Below, piece by piece: positions 1 to 6,354 of a stretch of 10,171 nucleotides of DNA. Source of the DNA: CAZCZU01 sp964503475. GTDB taxonomy: Bacteria; Pseudomonadota; Zetaproteobacteria; Mariprofundales; Mariprofundaceae. The notes beneath the pieces are model-generated. The model worked only from the letters and a program-made list of their open reading frames with translations, made no database searches and was not told the origin of the DNA. The position numbers and the translations under genes were made by a program. The stretch spans positions 1 through 10,171 of the forward strand of contig CAZCZU010000062.1 in NCBI GenBank assembly GCA_964503475.1, given 5' to 3'. Each line of letters starts with the position of its first letter. The stretch's first letter is position 1.

Positions 1-43
1 TCAAAAAGGCCCAGAACAATAACTGCAATCGGCAAAAGTGCAA

Positions 44-694
44 TCAGACAATACTGCGCTGCAGATAGACTTGCCACTGGGCGGCGATCGTCTCCAGGTC
101 CGGGATATCACCGACCATATCCTGCAGTCTGCACGCAGCCAGCCCCGTGCCGCAAGGGTCGATGGCGCTAAACCAGGAGAGATCGCAGTGCACGTTCAGG
201 GCCATACCATGGTAGGTGACGCCGTCACGCACGCGCAGGCCGATGGCGGCGATCTTGCATCCGTCCACCCAGACGCCCGGCAGATCGTCGCGGCGGCCGG
301 CCATGACGCCGTAATCGGCCAGCAGCAGGATGCAGGCCTGCTCCAGCAGGTAGACGTACTGGCGAATCTTGATGCGCCGTCGCTTCAGGTTGAGCAGCGG
401 GTAGAGCATCACCTGTCCGGGGCCGTGCCAGGTGGTTTCACCGCCGCGATCGGTGATCACCAGCGGGGCCGGCAGACTGGGGGCATGGCGATTGTCGATG
501 GCGCGACGACCGGTGGTATAGACCGGATCGTGCTCGCAGGCCCAGATAATCTCCGGCGCTCCCTGGCGGGCGATGGCGATGGCGCGCTGCTGCAGTTGCC
601 GCCAGACCGGTTCGTACGGGCGGTGGCCCAGCCAGGCATAGGGCAGTGCTTCGGGGAGTTCTGCGGCTTCGGATTCGACGTTCATCAACTTCAT
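44..694 (-). CDS. lipB: Octanoyl-[acyl carrier protein]:protein N-octanoyltransferase LipB
   Basis: LipB moves the octanoyl group from acyl carrier protein to lysines of lipoyl-domain proteins (2-oxoacid dehydrogenases, glycine cleavage H protein), the first step of cytosolic lipoate synthesis. The 216-residue product matches the family length. Visible motifs are RGGETTWHGPGQ (residues 83-94), GVWVDGCKIAAIGLRVR (140-156, with the expected catalytic Lys147), HGMALNV (162-168) and DPCGTG (179-184, with catalytic Cys181). I chose the ATG at 692-694. The ATG at 683-685, three codons in, is an equally plausible start, and neither has a strong ribosome binding site. The open frame continues upstream to 1003, but that stretch lies antisense to maf and is not LipB-like. 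It diverges from maf. No lipA is visible; the 43 bases downstream hold no clear gene start. Confidence 0.95.
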   Translation of the reverse strand: MKLMNVESEAAELPEALPYAWLGHRPYEPVWRQLQQRAIAIARQGAPEIIWACEHDPVYTTGRRAIDNRHAPSLPAPLVITDRGGETTWHGPGQVMLYPLLNLKRRRIKIRQYVYLLEQACILLLADYGVMAGRRDDLPGVWVDGCKIAAIGLRVRDGVTYHGMALNVHCDLSWFSAIDPCGTGLAACRLQDMVGDIPDLETIAAQWQVYLQRSIV

Positions 695-721
695 TTTTGT
701 CGTTATGGTCGATGAGGGCAA

Positions 722-739
722 GCGAAAAAACCTTTTCGC
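722..739. repeat. Perfect 7-bp inverted repeat between lipB and maf
   Basis: GCGAAAA and TTTTCGC form a perfect 7-bp stem around the 4-base loop AACC in the 83-bp divergent intergenic region. A second small inverted repeat, GTGCA-TT-TGCAC, follows at 743-754. They could be operator half-sites or a leader hairpin in the lipB transcript. No poly-T tract makes either a convincing terminator. Function is unknown. Confidence 0.45.
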
Positions 740-777
740 ATGGTGCATTTGCACTTCCTCTTCCCTAAGATCGGGGC

Positions 778-1332
778 ATGGAAGTGATTCTGGCCTCGAA
801 ATCCCCCCGTCGGCTGCAGCTGCTGCAGGCGGCAGGCCTGGCTGTGGAGGTGCGTCCCAGCCATATCGACGAATCGCCGCTGGCCGGCGAATCGGTACCG
901 GAGATGGTGGCACGCCTCTGTCGTGAAAAGGCGGCAGCCTGCCCGGTGGACGCACACCCGGTGATCGCCGCAGACACGCTGGTGTCGCTGCATGGCGCGC
1001 CACTGGGGCAGCCGGCCGACCTGGCCGAGGCCAAGCGGATGCTGCAGCGCCTCTCCGGCCAGAGCCATACCGTGCTGACCGCTGTCTGTGTACGGCTGGG
1101 CGAACGCTACCTTGCCAGTCGGGTGGAGACAGCGGTGCGTTTCCGCGAACTGGACGAGGCGGAGCTCGATATTTATCTGGCCCACAACGAGGTGCTCGAC
1201 AAGGCCGGCGCCTACGCCATCCAGGGCGGGGCGGCCAGCTTCATCCGTGCCGTCGACGGGCCGCTGGACAATGTCATCGGCCTGCCGGTGCAGGAGACAC
1301 TTCGATTGTTGAAAGAGGTAACCGCATCATGA
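778..1332 (+). CDS. maf: Maf/YhdE-type nucleoside triphosphate pyrophosphatase (dTTP/UTP type)
   Basis: Maf proteins hydrolyse non-canonical and some canonical nucleoside triphosphates to monophosphates, keeping damaged or excess nucleotides out of DNA and RNA. The 184-residue protein starts MEVILASKSPRR, with the phosphate-binding S.SPRR motif at residues 7-12. It carries ADT (catalytic Asp66), GQP followed by A..ML..LSG..H.V.T (78-101), and DKAGAYAIQG (141-150). This last segment is typical of the YhdE (dTTP/UTP) subgroup, rather than the GSPF-type segment of the YceF (m7GTP) subgroup. Full family length is present. The ATG at 778 begins the family's usual N-terminus, although the upstream GGGGC is a poor ribosome binding site. 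Its stop overlaps the rng start (ATGA), so the two are probably translationally coupled. Confidence 0.93.
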   Translation: MEVILASKSPRRLQLLQAAGLAVEVRPSHIDESPLAGESVPEMVARLCREKAAACPVDAHPVIAADTLVSLHGAPLGQPADLAEAKRMLQRLSGQSHTVLTAVCVRLGERYLASRVETAVRFRELDEAELDIYLAHNEVLDKAGAYAIQGGAASFIRAVDGPLDNVIGLPVQETLRLLKEVTAS

Positions 1333-2870
1333 GTGCCGAACTGCTGGTCAATGTCGCCCCGTTCGAGACGCGTATCGCCCGCATCGAGAATGGCCAGGCC
1401 GAGGAGATCTACATCGAGCGTCAGCGCGAGCGCGGCCTGAAAGGGAATATCTATCGCGGCCGGGTGCAGCGGGTCCTGCCCGGTATCCAGGCCGCCTTTG
1501 TCGACATCGGTATGGAGAAGGCCGGTTTCCTCTATGCCGGCGATGTCGCCTCGGCCGAATCGCGCAGCGAACAGCCGCAGCAGGAGGCGGAGGCGGAAGA
1601 GATGGAGGGTCTCGATCGCCTGGGAGGGGACGAGAGCGGCGTGGTGCAGGGCTCCAGCCAGCGCGAGGTGCCGCCGATCGCGACCCTGCTGCGCGAAGGG
1701 CAGGAGCTGCTGGTGCAGGTTTCGAAAGACCCGATCGCCTCCAAGAGGCCGCGCCTGACCAGTCTGCTTAGCCTTGCCGGCCGCTATCTGGTCTATCTTC
1801 CCGATGTCGATCATGTCGGCATTGCCCGTCGGCTCGAGCAGCCGGGCGAGCGCGAGCGGCTGCTGAAGATCGGCGAAGCGCTGAAGCCGAAGCAGGGTGG
1901 CCTGATTATCCGTACCGTGGCCGAGGGGCACAGCAAGAGCGATCTGGAGAAGGATCTCGATTTCCTGATCCGCCTCTGGCACGACATCGAAAAGCGTGGC
2001 AAGCATGCCGCTCCCGGCTCGATGATCCATACCGACCTGAACCTTTACCTGCGTGTGATGCGCGACTTTGTCGACGATGAGGTGAAGAAGATTCACGTCG
2101 ATTCGAAAGAGGCCTACCAGAGCATGAAGAAGTTCGCCCGCCGCTTCATGCCGGAGGTGGCCAAACGCCTCTTCTACTATCCGGGTGAGCGGCCGATCTT
2201 CGATGTCTACGGCGTCGAGGAGGAGATCAACCGCGCCCTGCTGCGCACCGTACCGCTGAAATCGGGCGGGCACATCGTCATCGACCAGACCGAGGCGTTG
2301 ATCGCCATCGACGTGAACTCCGGCTCCTTCGTCGGTTCGCGCAACATGGAGGAGACGGGTTTCAAAACCAATCTCGAGGCGGTGCATGAGATCGTGCATC
2401 AGCTGCGCCTGCGCAATCTCGGCGGCATCATCGTCGTCGATTTCATCGATATGCAGGAGGAGCAGCACAAGAAGCGGCTGCTGGAGATGCTGGGCGAGGC
2501 GCTGAAGAAGGACAAGGCCAAGACGCACGTGGTGCAGTATTCGTCGCTGGGGCTGGTGGAGATGACCCGCAAGCGCACCCGCGATTCGCTCGGACGCATG
2601 CTGCAGGGCGAGTGCAGTCGCTGCCATGCCACCGGCTACACCAAGAGCCTGACCACCATCTGTTACCAGCTCTTTCGCGAGATCGTGGCCGAGGCGCGCG
2701 CCTATCCGTGCAACAAGCTGACCGTGAATGCCCACCCCTCCCTGATCGATCTGATGCTGGGTGAGGAGGGCGAGAATGTGGCGGCTCTGGAGGCGTTTCT
2801 CGGTAAGGAGATCGCCCTGAAGAGCAATGCCGAGCTGGCACCGGAGCGTTACGACGTCACCCTGAGTTAA
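1329..2870 (+). CDS. rng: Ribonuclease G (RNase E/G family endoribonuclease)
   Basis: This is a cytoplasmic single-strand endoribonuclease that matures the 5' end of 16S rRNA and takes part in mRNA decay. The 513-residue protein has an S1 RNA-binding domain near residues 36-135, containing GNIYRGRVQRVLPGIQAAFVDIG (residues 39-61). A 5'-sensor/RNase H-like region follows, then the DNase I-like catalytic part. Asp328 (AIDVNSGSF) and Asp371 (VVDFIDM) match the two Mg2+ ligands of RNase E, with the same 43-residue spacing. The zinc-link Cys429 and Cys432 (CSRC) are at the expected distance. It lacks the long C-terminal degradosome scaffold of RNase E. It is about 24 residues longer than E. coli RNase G because of a Gln/Glu-rich insert near residues 75-112. 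It overlaps maf by ATGA and precedes hemW by one base. Confidence 0.96.
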   Translation: MSAELLVNVAPFETRIARIENGQAEEIYIERQRERGLKGNIYRGRVQRVLPGIQAAFVDIGMEKAGFLYAGDVASAESRSEQPQQEAEAEEMEGLDRLGGDESGVVQGSSQREVPPIATLLREGQELLVQVSKDPIASKRPRLTSLLSLAGRYLVYLPDVDHVGIARRLEQPGERERLLKIGEALKPKQGGLIIRTVAEGHSKSDLEKDLDFLIRLWHDIEKRGKHAAPGSMIHTDLNLYLRVMRDFVDDEVKKIHVDSKEAYQSMKKFARRFMPEVAKRLFYYPGERPIFDVYGVEEEINRALLRTVPLKSGGHIVIDQTEALIAIDVNSGSFVGSRNMEETGFKTNLEAVHEIVHQLRLRNLGGIIVVDFIDMQEEQHKKRLLEMLGEALKKDKAKTHVVQYSSLGLVEMTRKRTRDSLGRMLQGECSRCHATGYTKSLTTICYQLFREIVAEARAYPCNKLTVNAHPSLIDLMLGEEGENVAALEAFLGKEIALKSNAELAPERYDVTLS

Positions 2871-2871
2871 C

Positions 2872-4017
2872 GTGCTGCTCTACGTCCATATTCCGTACTG
2901 CGTACACAAGTGCCACTACTGCGATTTTAATTCGCATGCCGTGCGTGAGCCCGCCTGGGAGCAGTATCGCCGAGGACTGGTGAACGAACTGCGCCACTGG
3001 GCGGTGCACGACGCCTTTGCCGGGCGCACCATCAACTCCATCTTCTTCGGCGGCGGCACGCCGTCGCTGGCACCGGCCCGTCTTCTGGGCGATGTGATCG
3101 ACATGGCGGCAGGCCTTTTCGGCCTGGCCTCTGATGCCGAGATCACCATGGAGGCGAATCCGGGCACGGTCGAGGCAGCCCGCTTCGCCGATTACCGCCG
3201 TGCCGGCATCAATCGCCTCTCCATCGGTGTGCAGAGTCTCGACGATACGGAATTGCGCTGGCTGGAGCGTATTCATACCTCCGCCGAGGCGGTGGCTGCT
3301 TTCGATACGGCGCGCCATGCCGGCTTCGACAATATGAATCTCGATCTGATGTATGCCCTGCCGGGCCAGTCGCTGCAGCGCTGGCAGCAGACGCTCGCTA
3401 AGGCCATCGATATGGGGCCGGAGCATCTCTCCTGTTATCAGCTTACCGTGGAGCCGCACACCAAACTGGCCGCCCGGCACGCCAGCGAGCCGTTGGCGCT
3501 GCCGGAGGATGAGGCGGCACTCGACTTCTTCCGTGCCACGCGCGAGCGCCTGGCGGAGACAGGCTATGCCGCCTACGAGGTCTCCAACTTTGCCAAAGCG
3601 GGGCTGCACTGCCGCCACAATGACGGCTACTGGCTCTACCGCGACTACATCGGTATCGGGGCGGGTGCCTCCGGCAAGTGGGATGAGGCGGACGGGGGTG
3701 TTACCCGCTACAGCAATCTGCGAAGTCCCGAACCGTATACCGCCACGGCTCTGAAAGAGGGGCGTGCCATCAACAGCAGCGAGAGCCTTGCCCTGCGCCA
3801 GGCGGCGGCCGAGGCCGTGTGGCTGGGGCTGCGCCGGCATGAGGGCATTTCGCTGCAGGGATTCGAGAGCCGCTTCGGCACTCCGCTGTTGCAGCTGTTC
3901 GGCCGTGAGCTGGCCGGCTGGCAGCGTGAGGGGCATCTCGAAACGGTGGGGGGCTTGTTGCGCCTTACAGCCAGGGGCCTTCCCTTTGCCGATGCCATTG
4001 CCGCCGATCTCTTTTGA
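2872..4017 (+). CDS. hemW: Heme chaperone HemW (radical SAM, HemN-like)
   Basis: HemW binds heme and a [4Fe-4S] cluster and delivers heme to membrane respiratory proteins. It is often mislabelled oxygen-independent coproporphyrinogen oxidase. The 381-residue protein starts MLLYVHIPYC and has the radical SAM CxxxCxxC at Cys10, Cys14 and Cys17, followed by DF. The extra Cys of true HemN (CxxxCxxCxC) is replaced by Phe19, which favours HemW. GGGTPS lies at residues 60-65 and GVQS at 119-122. The HemW heme-binding motif HNDGYW occupies residues 249-254. The start is GTG at 2872, one base after the rng TAA. There is no strong ribosome binding site, so translational coupling to rng is likely. The C-terminal HemW-type helical region (about 300-381) is complete. 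Start choice is fairly secure because YVHIP is the family's N-terminal strand. Confidence 0.94.
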   Translation: MLLYVHIPYCVHKCHYCDFNSHAVREPAWEQYRRGLVNELRHWAVHDAFAGRTINSIFFGGGTPSLAPARLLGDVIDMAAGLFGLASDAEITMEANPGTVEAARFADYRRAGINRLSIGVQSLDDTELRWLERIHTSAEAVAAFDTARHAGFDNMNLDLMYALPGQSLQRWQQTLAKAIDMGPEHLSCYQLTVEPHTKLAARHASEPLALPEDEAALDFFRATRERLAETGYAAYEVSNFAKAGLHCRHNDGYWLYRDYIGIGAGASGKWDEADGGVTRYSNLRSPEPYTATALKEGRAINSSESLALRQAAAEAVWLGLRRHEGISLQGFESRFGTPLLQLFGRELAGWQREGHLETVGGLLRLTARGLPFADAIAADLF

Positions 4018-4054
4018 TAGTTACTGGATAAAAACGACCTGCAGTCAAAAATAG

Positions 4055-4073
4055 CGCTTTGGTGCTATTCACC
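4055..4073 (+). repeat. Upstream direct repeat, copy 1 (before first paralogue)
   Basis: The 19-mer CGCTTTGGTGCTATTCACC begins 79 bp before the first paralogue's start codon. It matches the copy at 4597-4615 at 17 of 19 positions. It also forms part of an imperfect hairpin, AATAGCGC/GTGCTATT (4050-4069, one G-T pair), which the second copy does not keep. It may be a regulatory element or a remnant of the duplication that made the gene pair. I see no convincing -35/-10 pair around it. Confidence 0.6.
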
Positions 4074-4133
4074 TCCCGTGCCGCGATTGCTTCAATGCGA
4101 ACACTCGGTTTTGGCGGGAAGGGGGATGAATCG

Positions 4134-4583
4134 ATGCAGCGCGGTACAACCATATTTCTTGATGAACAGCATCCGGTTTCGGGCCGGCATGTCATTTTCC
4201 AGCTGGATGGTCACAGCGGCTGGCTCTATCTGAGCGGCAGCGGCGAGCAGGCGCCGGAGAAGGATGCCTTCGTGTTCTCCACCGGTGAGATGGTCAGTCT
4301 GGAGGAGGCGCTTTCGGCCGCCCAGGCCGGAATTCCTCCGGCCCTGGTCCGTGAGTATGCCAGCGAGCAGGCGGTGATTGCCGATGCGCATGCGGATGAG
4401 TTTTTCTTCTGGTGGTCGTCGGATGGGGAATCGGTGGCCCTGATGCGGCAGGGCGAGCCGCTGGCGATGATCGATGCCGAGAGCGAGCACGGCTACTCCA
4501 AGGCACTCGGCCTCTCCGGATTCTACGGCATGCCCTGGCAGCAGGAGCATTACGAATCCCGTTTCGGTGTCGCCCTGTTGTGA
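4134..4583 (+). CDS. Hypothetical protein, first of two tandem DEFFFWW-motif paralogues
   Basis: I do not recognise this family. The 149-residue soluble protein has no signal peptide or membrane segment. Shared with the next gene are EQHP.SGR (residues 11-18), SGWL.LS (28-34), FSTG (48-51), EYAS (74-77), DAH.DEFFFWW (84-94), DGESVAL (97-103), PLAMI (109-113) and GFYG.PW.Q.HYE..FG (129-145). The dense run of aromatic and acidic residues suggests a small globular fold with one conserved binding surface. I chose the ATG at 4134 because it aligns with the start of the paralogue and has AAGGGGG 8 bp upstream. In-frame earlier starts at 4059 (TTG) and 4095 (ATG) add residues absent from the paralogue. 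It lies 116 bp after hemW and may have its own promoter. Confidence 0.85.
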   Translation: MQRGTTIFLDEQHPVSGRHVIFQLDGHSGWLYLSGSGEQAPEKDAFVFSTGEMVSLEEALSAAQAGIPPALVREYASEQAVIADAHADEFFFWWSSDGESVALMRQGEPLAMIDAESEHGYSKALGLSGFYGMPWQQEHYESRFGVALL

Positions 4584-4596
4584 TCCGCGCACAGGC

Positions 4597-4615
4597 CGCT
4601 TTTGTGCTATTCATC
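4597..4615 (+). repeat. Upstream direct repeat, copy 2 (before second paralogue)
   Basis: CGCTTTTGTGCTATTCATC begins 73 bp before the second paralogue's start and 13 bp after the first paralogue's stop. It differs from the 4055-4073 copy at only two positions. The sequence between the element and each start codon has diverged heavily, so retention of this block may reflect function, or simply a recent local exchange. Confidence 0.6.
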
Positions 4616-4669
4616 TGAGCGCACATTGGTGTTTTAATTGGCTCCTGTTATCGGGAGGAGCGATCAGCA

Positions 4670-5116
4670 ATGGTTGGCAAGGGTATGTATCTGCAGGAGG
4701 AGCATCCGCGTTCGGGGCGGATCGCATTGTTCGAGGTCAATCACTACAGTGGCTGGCTCTTTCTGAGCAAGCCGGATGCGCCCGTATCGCGCAAGAAGGC
4801 GCTGGTCTTCTCCACTGGCCATATAGCCCCGCTGGAGGAGGCGATCAAGGTGGCTAATGCCGGCGGCAAGGCGCCGCTGGCGCATGAGTATGCCAGCGAC
4901 GAGGCCATTATCGACGATGCACATCCCGACGAATTCTTCTTCTGGTGGGCCGAAGACGGCGAATCGGTCGCCCTGCTGCGCCTGGGTGCCCCGCTGGCCA
5001 TGATCATCGCCGCCAACGAGCGCGGCCACACCAAGGCAGTTCACACCACGGGTTTCTACGGCGACCCCTGGCATCAGGATCACTACGAAAAACTCTTCGG
5101 CCGCGAGATATTTTAG
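4670..5116 (+). CDS. Hypothetical protein, second of two tandem DEFFFWW-motif paralogues
   Basis: This 148-residue protein is about half identical to its upstream neighbour over the whole length by eye, so the pair arose by tandem duplication followed by long divergence. Conserved blocks are EEHP.SGR (residues 10-17), SGWLFLS (27-33), FSTG (47-50), LEEA (55-58), EYASDEAIID (73-82), DEFFFWW (87-93), DGESVALLR (96-104), PLAMI (108-112) and GFYGDPW (128-134). There is no signal peptide, membrane span or recognisable catalytic motif. The ATG at 4670 has a strong ribosome binding site, GGGAGGAG, at 4653-4660. The best conserved half is residues 70-145, where most identities with the neighbour fall. 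Function is unknown. Confidence 0.88.
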   Translation: MVGKGMYLQEEHPRSGRIALFEVNHYSGWLFLSKPDAPVSRKKALVFSTGHIAPLEEAIKVANAGGKAPLAHEYASDEAIIDDAHPDEFFFWWAEDGESVALLRLGAPLAMIIAANERGHTKAVHTTGFYGDPWHQDHYEKLFGREIF

Positions 5117-5118
5117 AT

Positions 5119-5139
5119 ATTCCCGTTTGCAGGGGGAAT
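5119..5139 (+). terminator. Possible terminator after the paralogue pair
   Basis: ATTCCC (5119-5124) and GGGAAT (5134-5139) form a 6-bp stem three bases after the second paralogue's stop, followed by TTTCTGCTTGGTT. The loop is 9 bases and the T tract is short, so termination would be weak. It lies in the gap before the converging ftsY fragment. Confidence 0.4.
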
Positions 5140-5149
5140 TTCTGCTTGG

Positions 5150-5741
5150 TTAGAGCTCTTCGGTCGTTGCTTCCTGATCTGATTCCGGAAGCAGTCCGGC
5201 GACGAAGGCTTCGGCATCAAAGGGCATCAGGTCTTCCAGGGTTTCGCCCACGCCGATGTAGCGTACCGGCAGACCGAATTTGCGGGCCAGTTGCAGCACG
5301 ATGCCGCCCTTGCCGGAGCCATCCAGCTTGGTGACGATCAGGCCGGTGGTGCCGGCCACTTCGCGGAAGCGCTCCACCTGCACCACGGCATTCTGGCCAG
5401 TGCCGCCATCCACCACCTGCCACACCTCGTGCGGCGCCTCGGGATAGGCCTTGGTGATCACGCGCCGGACCTTGGCCAGTTCGTCCATCAGTCCCTTGTC
5501 GGTCTGCACGCGGCCGGCGGTATCGACAATCACCACGTCGTAATCGCGCGCCACACCGCGCTGCACGGTATCGAAGGCCACGGCGGCGGGATCAGCCCCC
5601 TCGTGCTGGCGCACCATCTCCGCCCCTGCGCGCTCGGCCCAGACGGCCAACTGGTCGACGGCGGCGGCGCGGAAGGTATCGCCGGCACCGATCAGTACCT
5701 TTTTGCCTTCGTTGCGGAACATCGTGGCCAGCTTGCCGATC
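5150..5741 (-). pseudogene. Truncated ftsY duplicate (3' two-thirds, lacks P-loop)
   Basis: This fragment encodes 187 residues identical to residues 110-296 of the intact FtsY at 6355-7275, then its own tail DQEATTEEL and a TAA. The match stops abruptly at 5741, immediately after the position of the GKTTT P-loop. The fragment therefore lacks the N domain, the P-loop and any start codon with a ribosome binding site; an open frame continues upstream only through unrelated sequence. It should not give a working SRP receptor. Nucleotide comparison with the intact gene shows about 21 differences in 5465-5741 and 6 in 5190-5273, all silent. Positions 5274-5464 are identical base for base to 6482-6672. 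Silent-only divergence means both copies were recently under selection as working ftsY genes. Interpreted as a duplication or insertion remnant with later gene conversion. Confidence 0.9.
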
Positions 5742-5743
5742 AG

Positions 5744-5765
5744 AAAAGGGGACGCTACCTTTTTT
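5744..5765. repeat. REP/RAYT-type palindromic motif at the ftsY-fragment breakpoint
   Basis: The core GGGGACGCTACC is flanked by four A on the left and six T on the right, so that AAAAGG and CCTTTT can pair. From memory, this G-rich, A/T-flanked motif recurs in many proteobacterial genomes near REP-associated IS200-like (RAYT) transposases. I cannot verify that here and no transposase lies in the window. It sits exactly between the end of homology of the long ftsY fragment (5741) and the stop of the short one (5769), so it probably marks the recombination junction. It could also act as a hairpin in transcripts. Confidence 0.6.
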
Positions 5766-5768
5766 GCT

Positions 5769-5915
5769 TTACTCCTCTTCGGTAGCAGCTTCCTGCTCTG
5801 ATTCAGGTAGCAGTCCGGCAACGAAGGCTTTGGCGTCGAAGAGCATCAGGTCTTCTAGGGTTTCGCCGACAACAATGTGGTGCACCGACAGGTCAAACTT
5901 GTGCGTTAGCTGAAG
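5769..5915 (-). pseudogene. Short decayed ftsY 3' remnant
   Basis: About 48 codons match the C-terminus of FtsY from LQL..KF through VGETLEDLM.FDA.AFVAGLLPESEQE, ending TEEE and TAA. Unlike the longer fragment it carries amino-acid changes (for example Pro to Leu and Glu to Lys in the LEDLMPFDAE segment, and IGVGE to IVVGE), so it has drifted without selection. Its last codons at nucleotide level (CTCTTCGGT, TCTGATTC, AGCAGTCCGGC on the plus strand) resemble the 5150 fragment more than the intact gene. It has no start and is not expected to be functional. It forms the left flank of the orphan gene at 5965-6321, with intact ftsY on the right flank. Confidence 0.85.
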
Positions 5916-5964
5916 GAAAGGATGGGTGTAATTTGGTCGCTTATTGATCTTTGGAGATAGCATT

Positions 5965-6321
5965 GTGTTTTGGTTTAAACGAAAACGTGAAGCAGGTGAC
6001 TGGCAGCCAATTTCGGAGGCAAATCTCTACGATTTGATCATTGAGTCCGAGGGCGAAATGACAGCGAAGGAGCGCCGCTACTGGGATAAAATCAAGATTG
6101 TCCCTGCAAAATGGCAGGAGAACTCCTATGGCAAAATAGGAGGCGGCTTTTGGGTGGTAGGCCTCATCGGCAATGAGGTGATCTGGTATAACGATATCGA
6201 AGATGGCTTCAATATATCTTCATACTCGGTGTACGGCACAATCGACGAGTATTCCTGTAATCAGGATGAGCTGCACTTCACCATCAAACGCTTGGCCTAC
6301 TATCTGGAGAACGGCTATTGA
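5965..6321 (+). CDS. Orphan hypothetical protein inserted between ftsY copies
   Basis: This 118-residue soluble protein is of unrecognised family. It begins MFWFKRKREAGDWQPISEANL and ends with a helical CNQDELHFTIKRLAYYLENGY-like tail. The central part, GGGFWVVGLIG (residues 67-77) then WYNDIEDGFNISSYSVYG (81-98) and IDEY, is aromatic and acidic and looks like a well-conserved core. I chose GTG at 5965 because GGAG lies 8 bp upstream (5953-5956); a TTG at 5944 is an in-frame alternative. G+C is about 47% by my count, clearly below its neighbours, which suggests acquisition from elsewhere. Its size and acidic surface recall immunity-type or SUKH-like small proteins, but I see no partner toxin and do not assign a function. 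It converges with ftsY. Confidence 0.8.
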   Translation: MFWFKRKREAGDWQPISEANLYDLIIESEGEMTAKERRYWDKIKIVPAKWQENSYGKIGGGFWVVGLIGNEVIWYNDIEDGFNISSYSVYGTIDEYSCNQDELHFTIKRLAYYLENGY

Positions 6322-6331
6322 TTTGAGTCTT

Positions 6332-6351
6332 TCGCCTGATTGAACAGGCGA
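6332..6351. terminator. Hairpin between convergent orphan gene and ftsY
   Basis: TCGCCTG (6332-6338) and CAGGCGA (6345-6351) form a perfect 7-bp stem with the loop ATTGAA. It lies 10 bp after the orphan gene stop and just beyond the ftsY stop. Reading plus, it is followed by GCCTTATATTTCTTCTT. Reading minus, it is followed by AAGACTC, which lacks a T tract. It best fits a modest terminator for the plus-strand gene. Confidence 0.45.
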
Positions 6352-6354
6352 GCC

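Noticed and set aside
1..43. Start of another gene left of lipB (hydrophobic codons on the minus strand).
   Set aside because: No proper start codon or ribosome binding site, and the window ends after 14 codons.
695..1003. N-terminal extension of LipB.
   Set aside because: The family starts near residue 1 of the 216-residue form, and the extra codons lie antisense to maf and are Pro/Arg-rich.
1212..2735. A 507-codon open frame on the minus strand opposite rng.
   Set aside because: It mirrors the codon structure of a certain RNase G gene in G+C-rich DNA, has a His/Leu/Gln-rich low-complexity product and no ribosome binding site.
2857..3936. A long minus-strand open frame opposite hemW.
   Set aside because: It is antisense to a gene with all radical SAM motifs intact; the translated product has no recognisable domain and typical shadow composition.
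5742..5821. Treating the 223-codon minus-strand frame ending at 5150 as a real second FtsY.
   Set aside because: The N-terminal part is REP motif and out-of-frame remnant sequence; there is no P-loop, N domain or credible start.
5890..5964. Integron attC site beside the orphan gene.
   Set aside because: A GTTAGC-like string is present at the end of the decayed remnant, but no matching inverse core or folded attC structure is visible.
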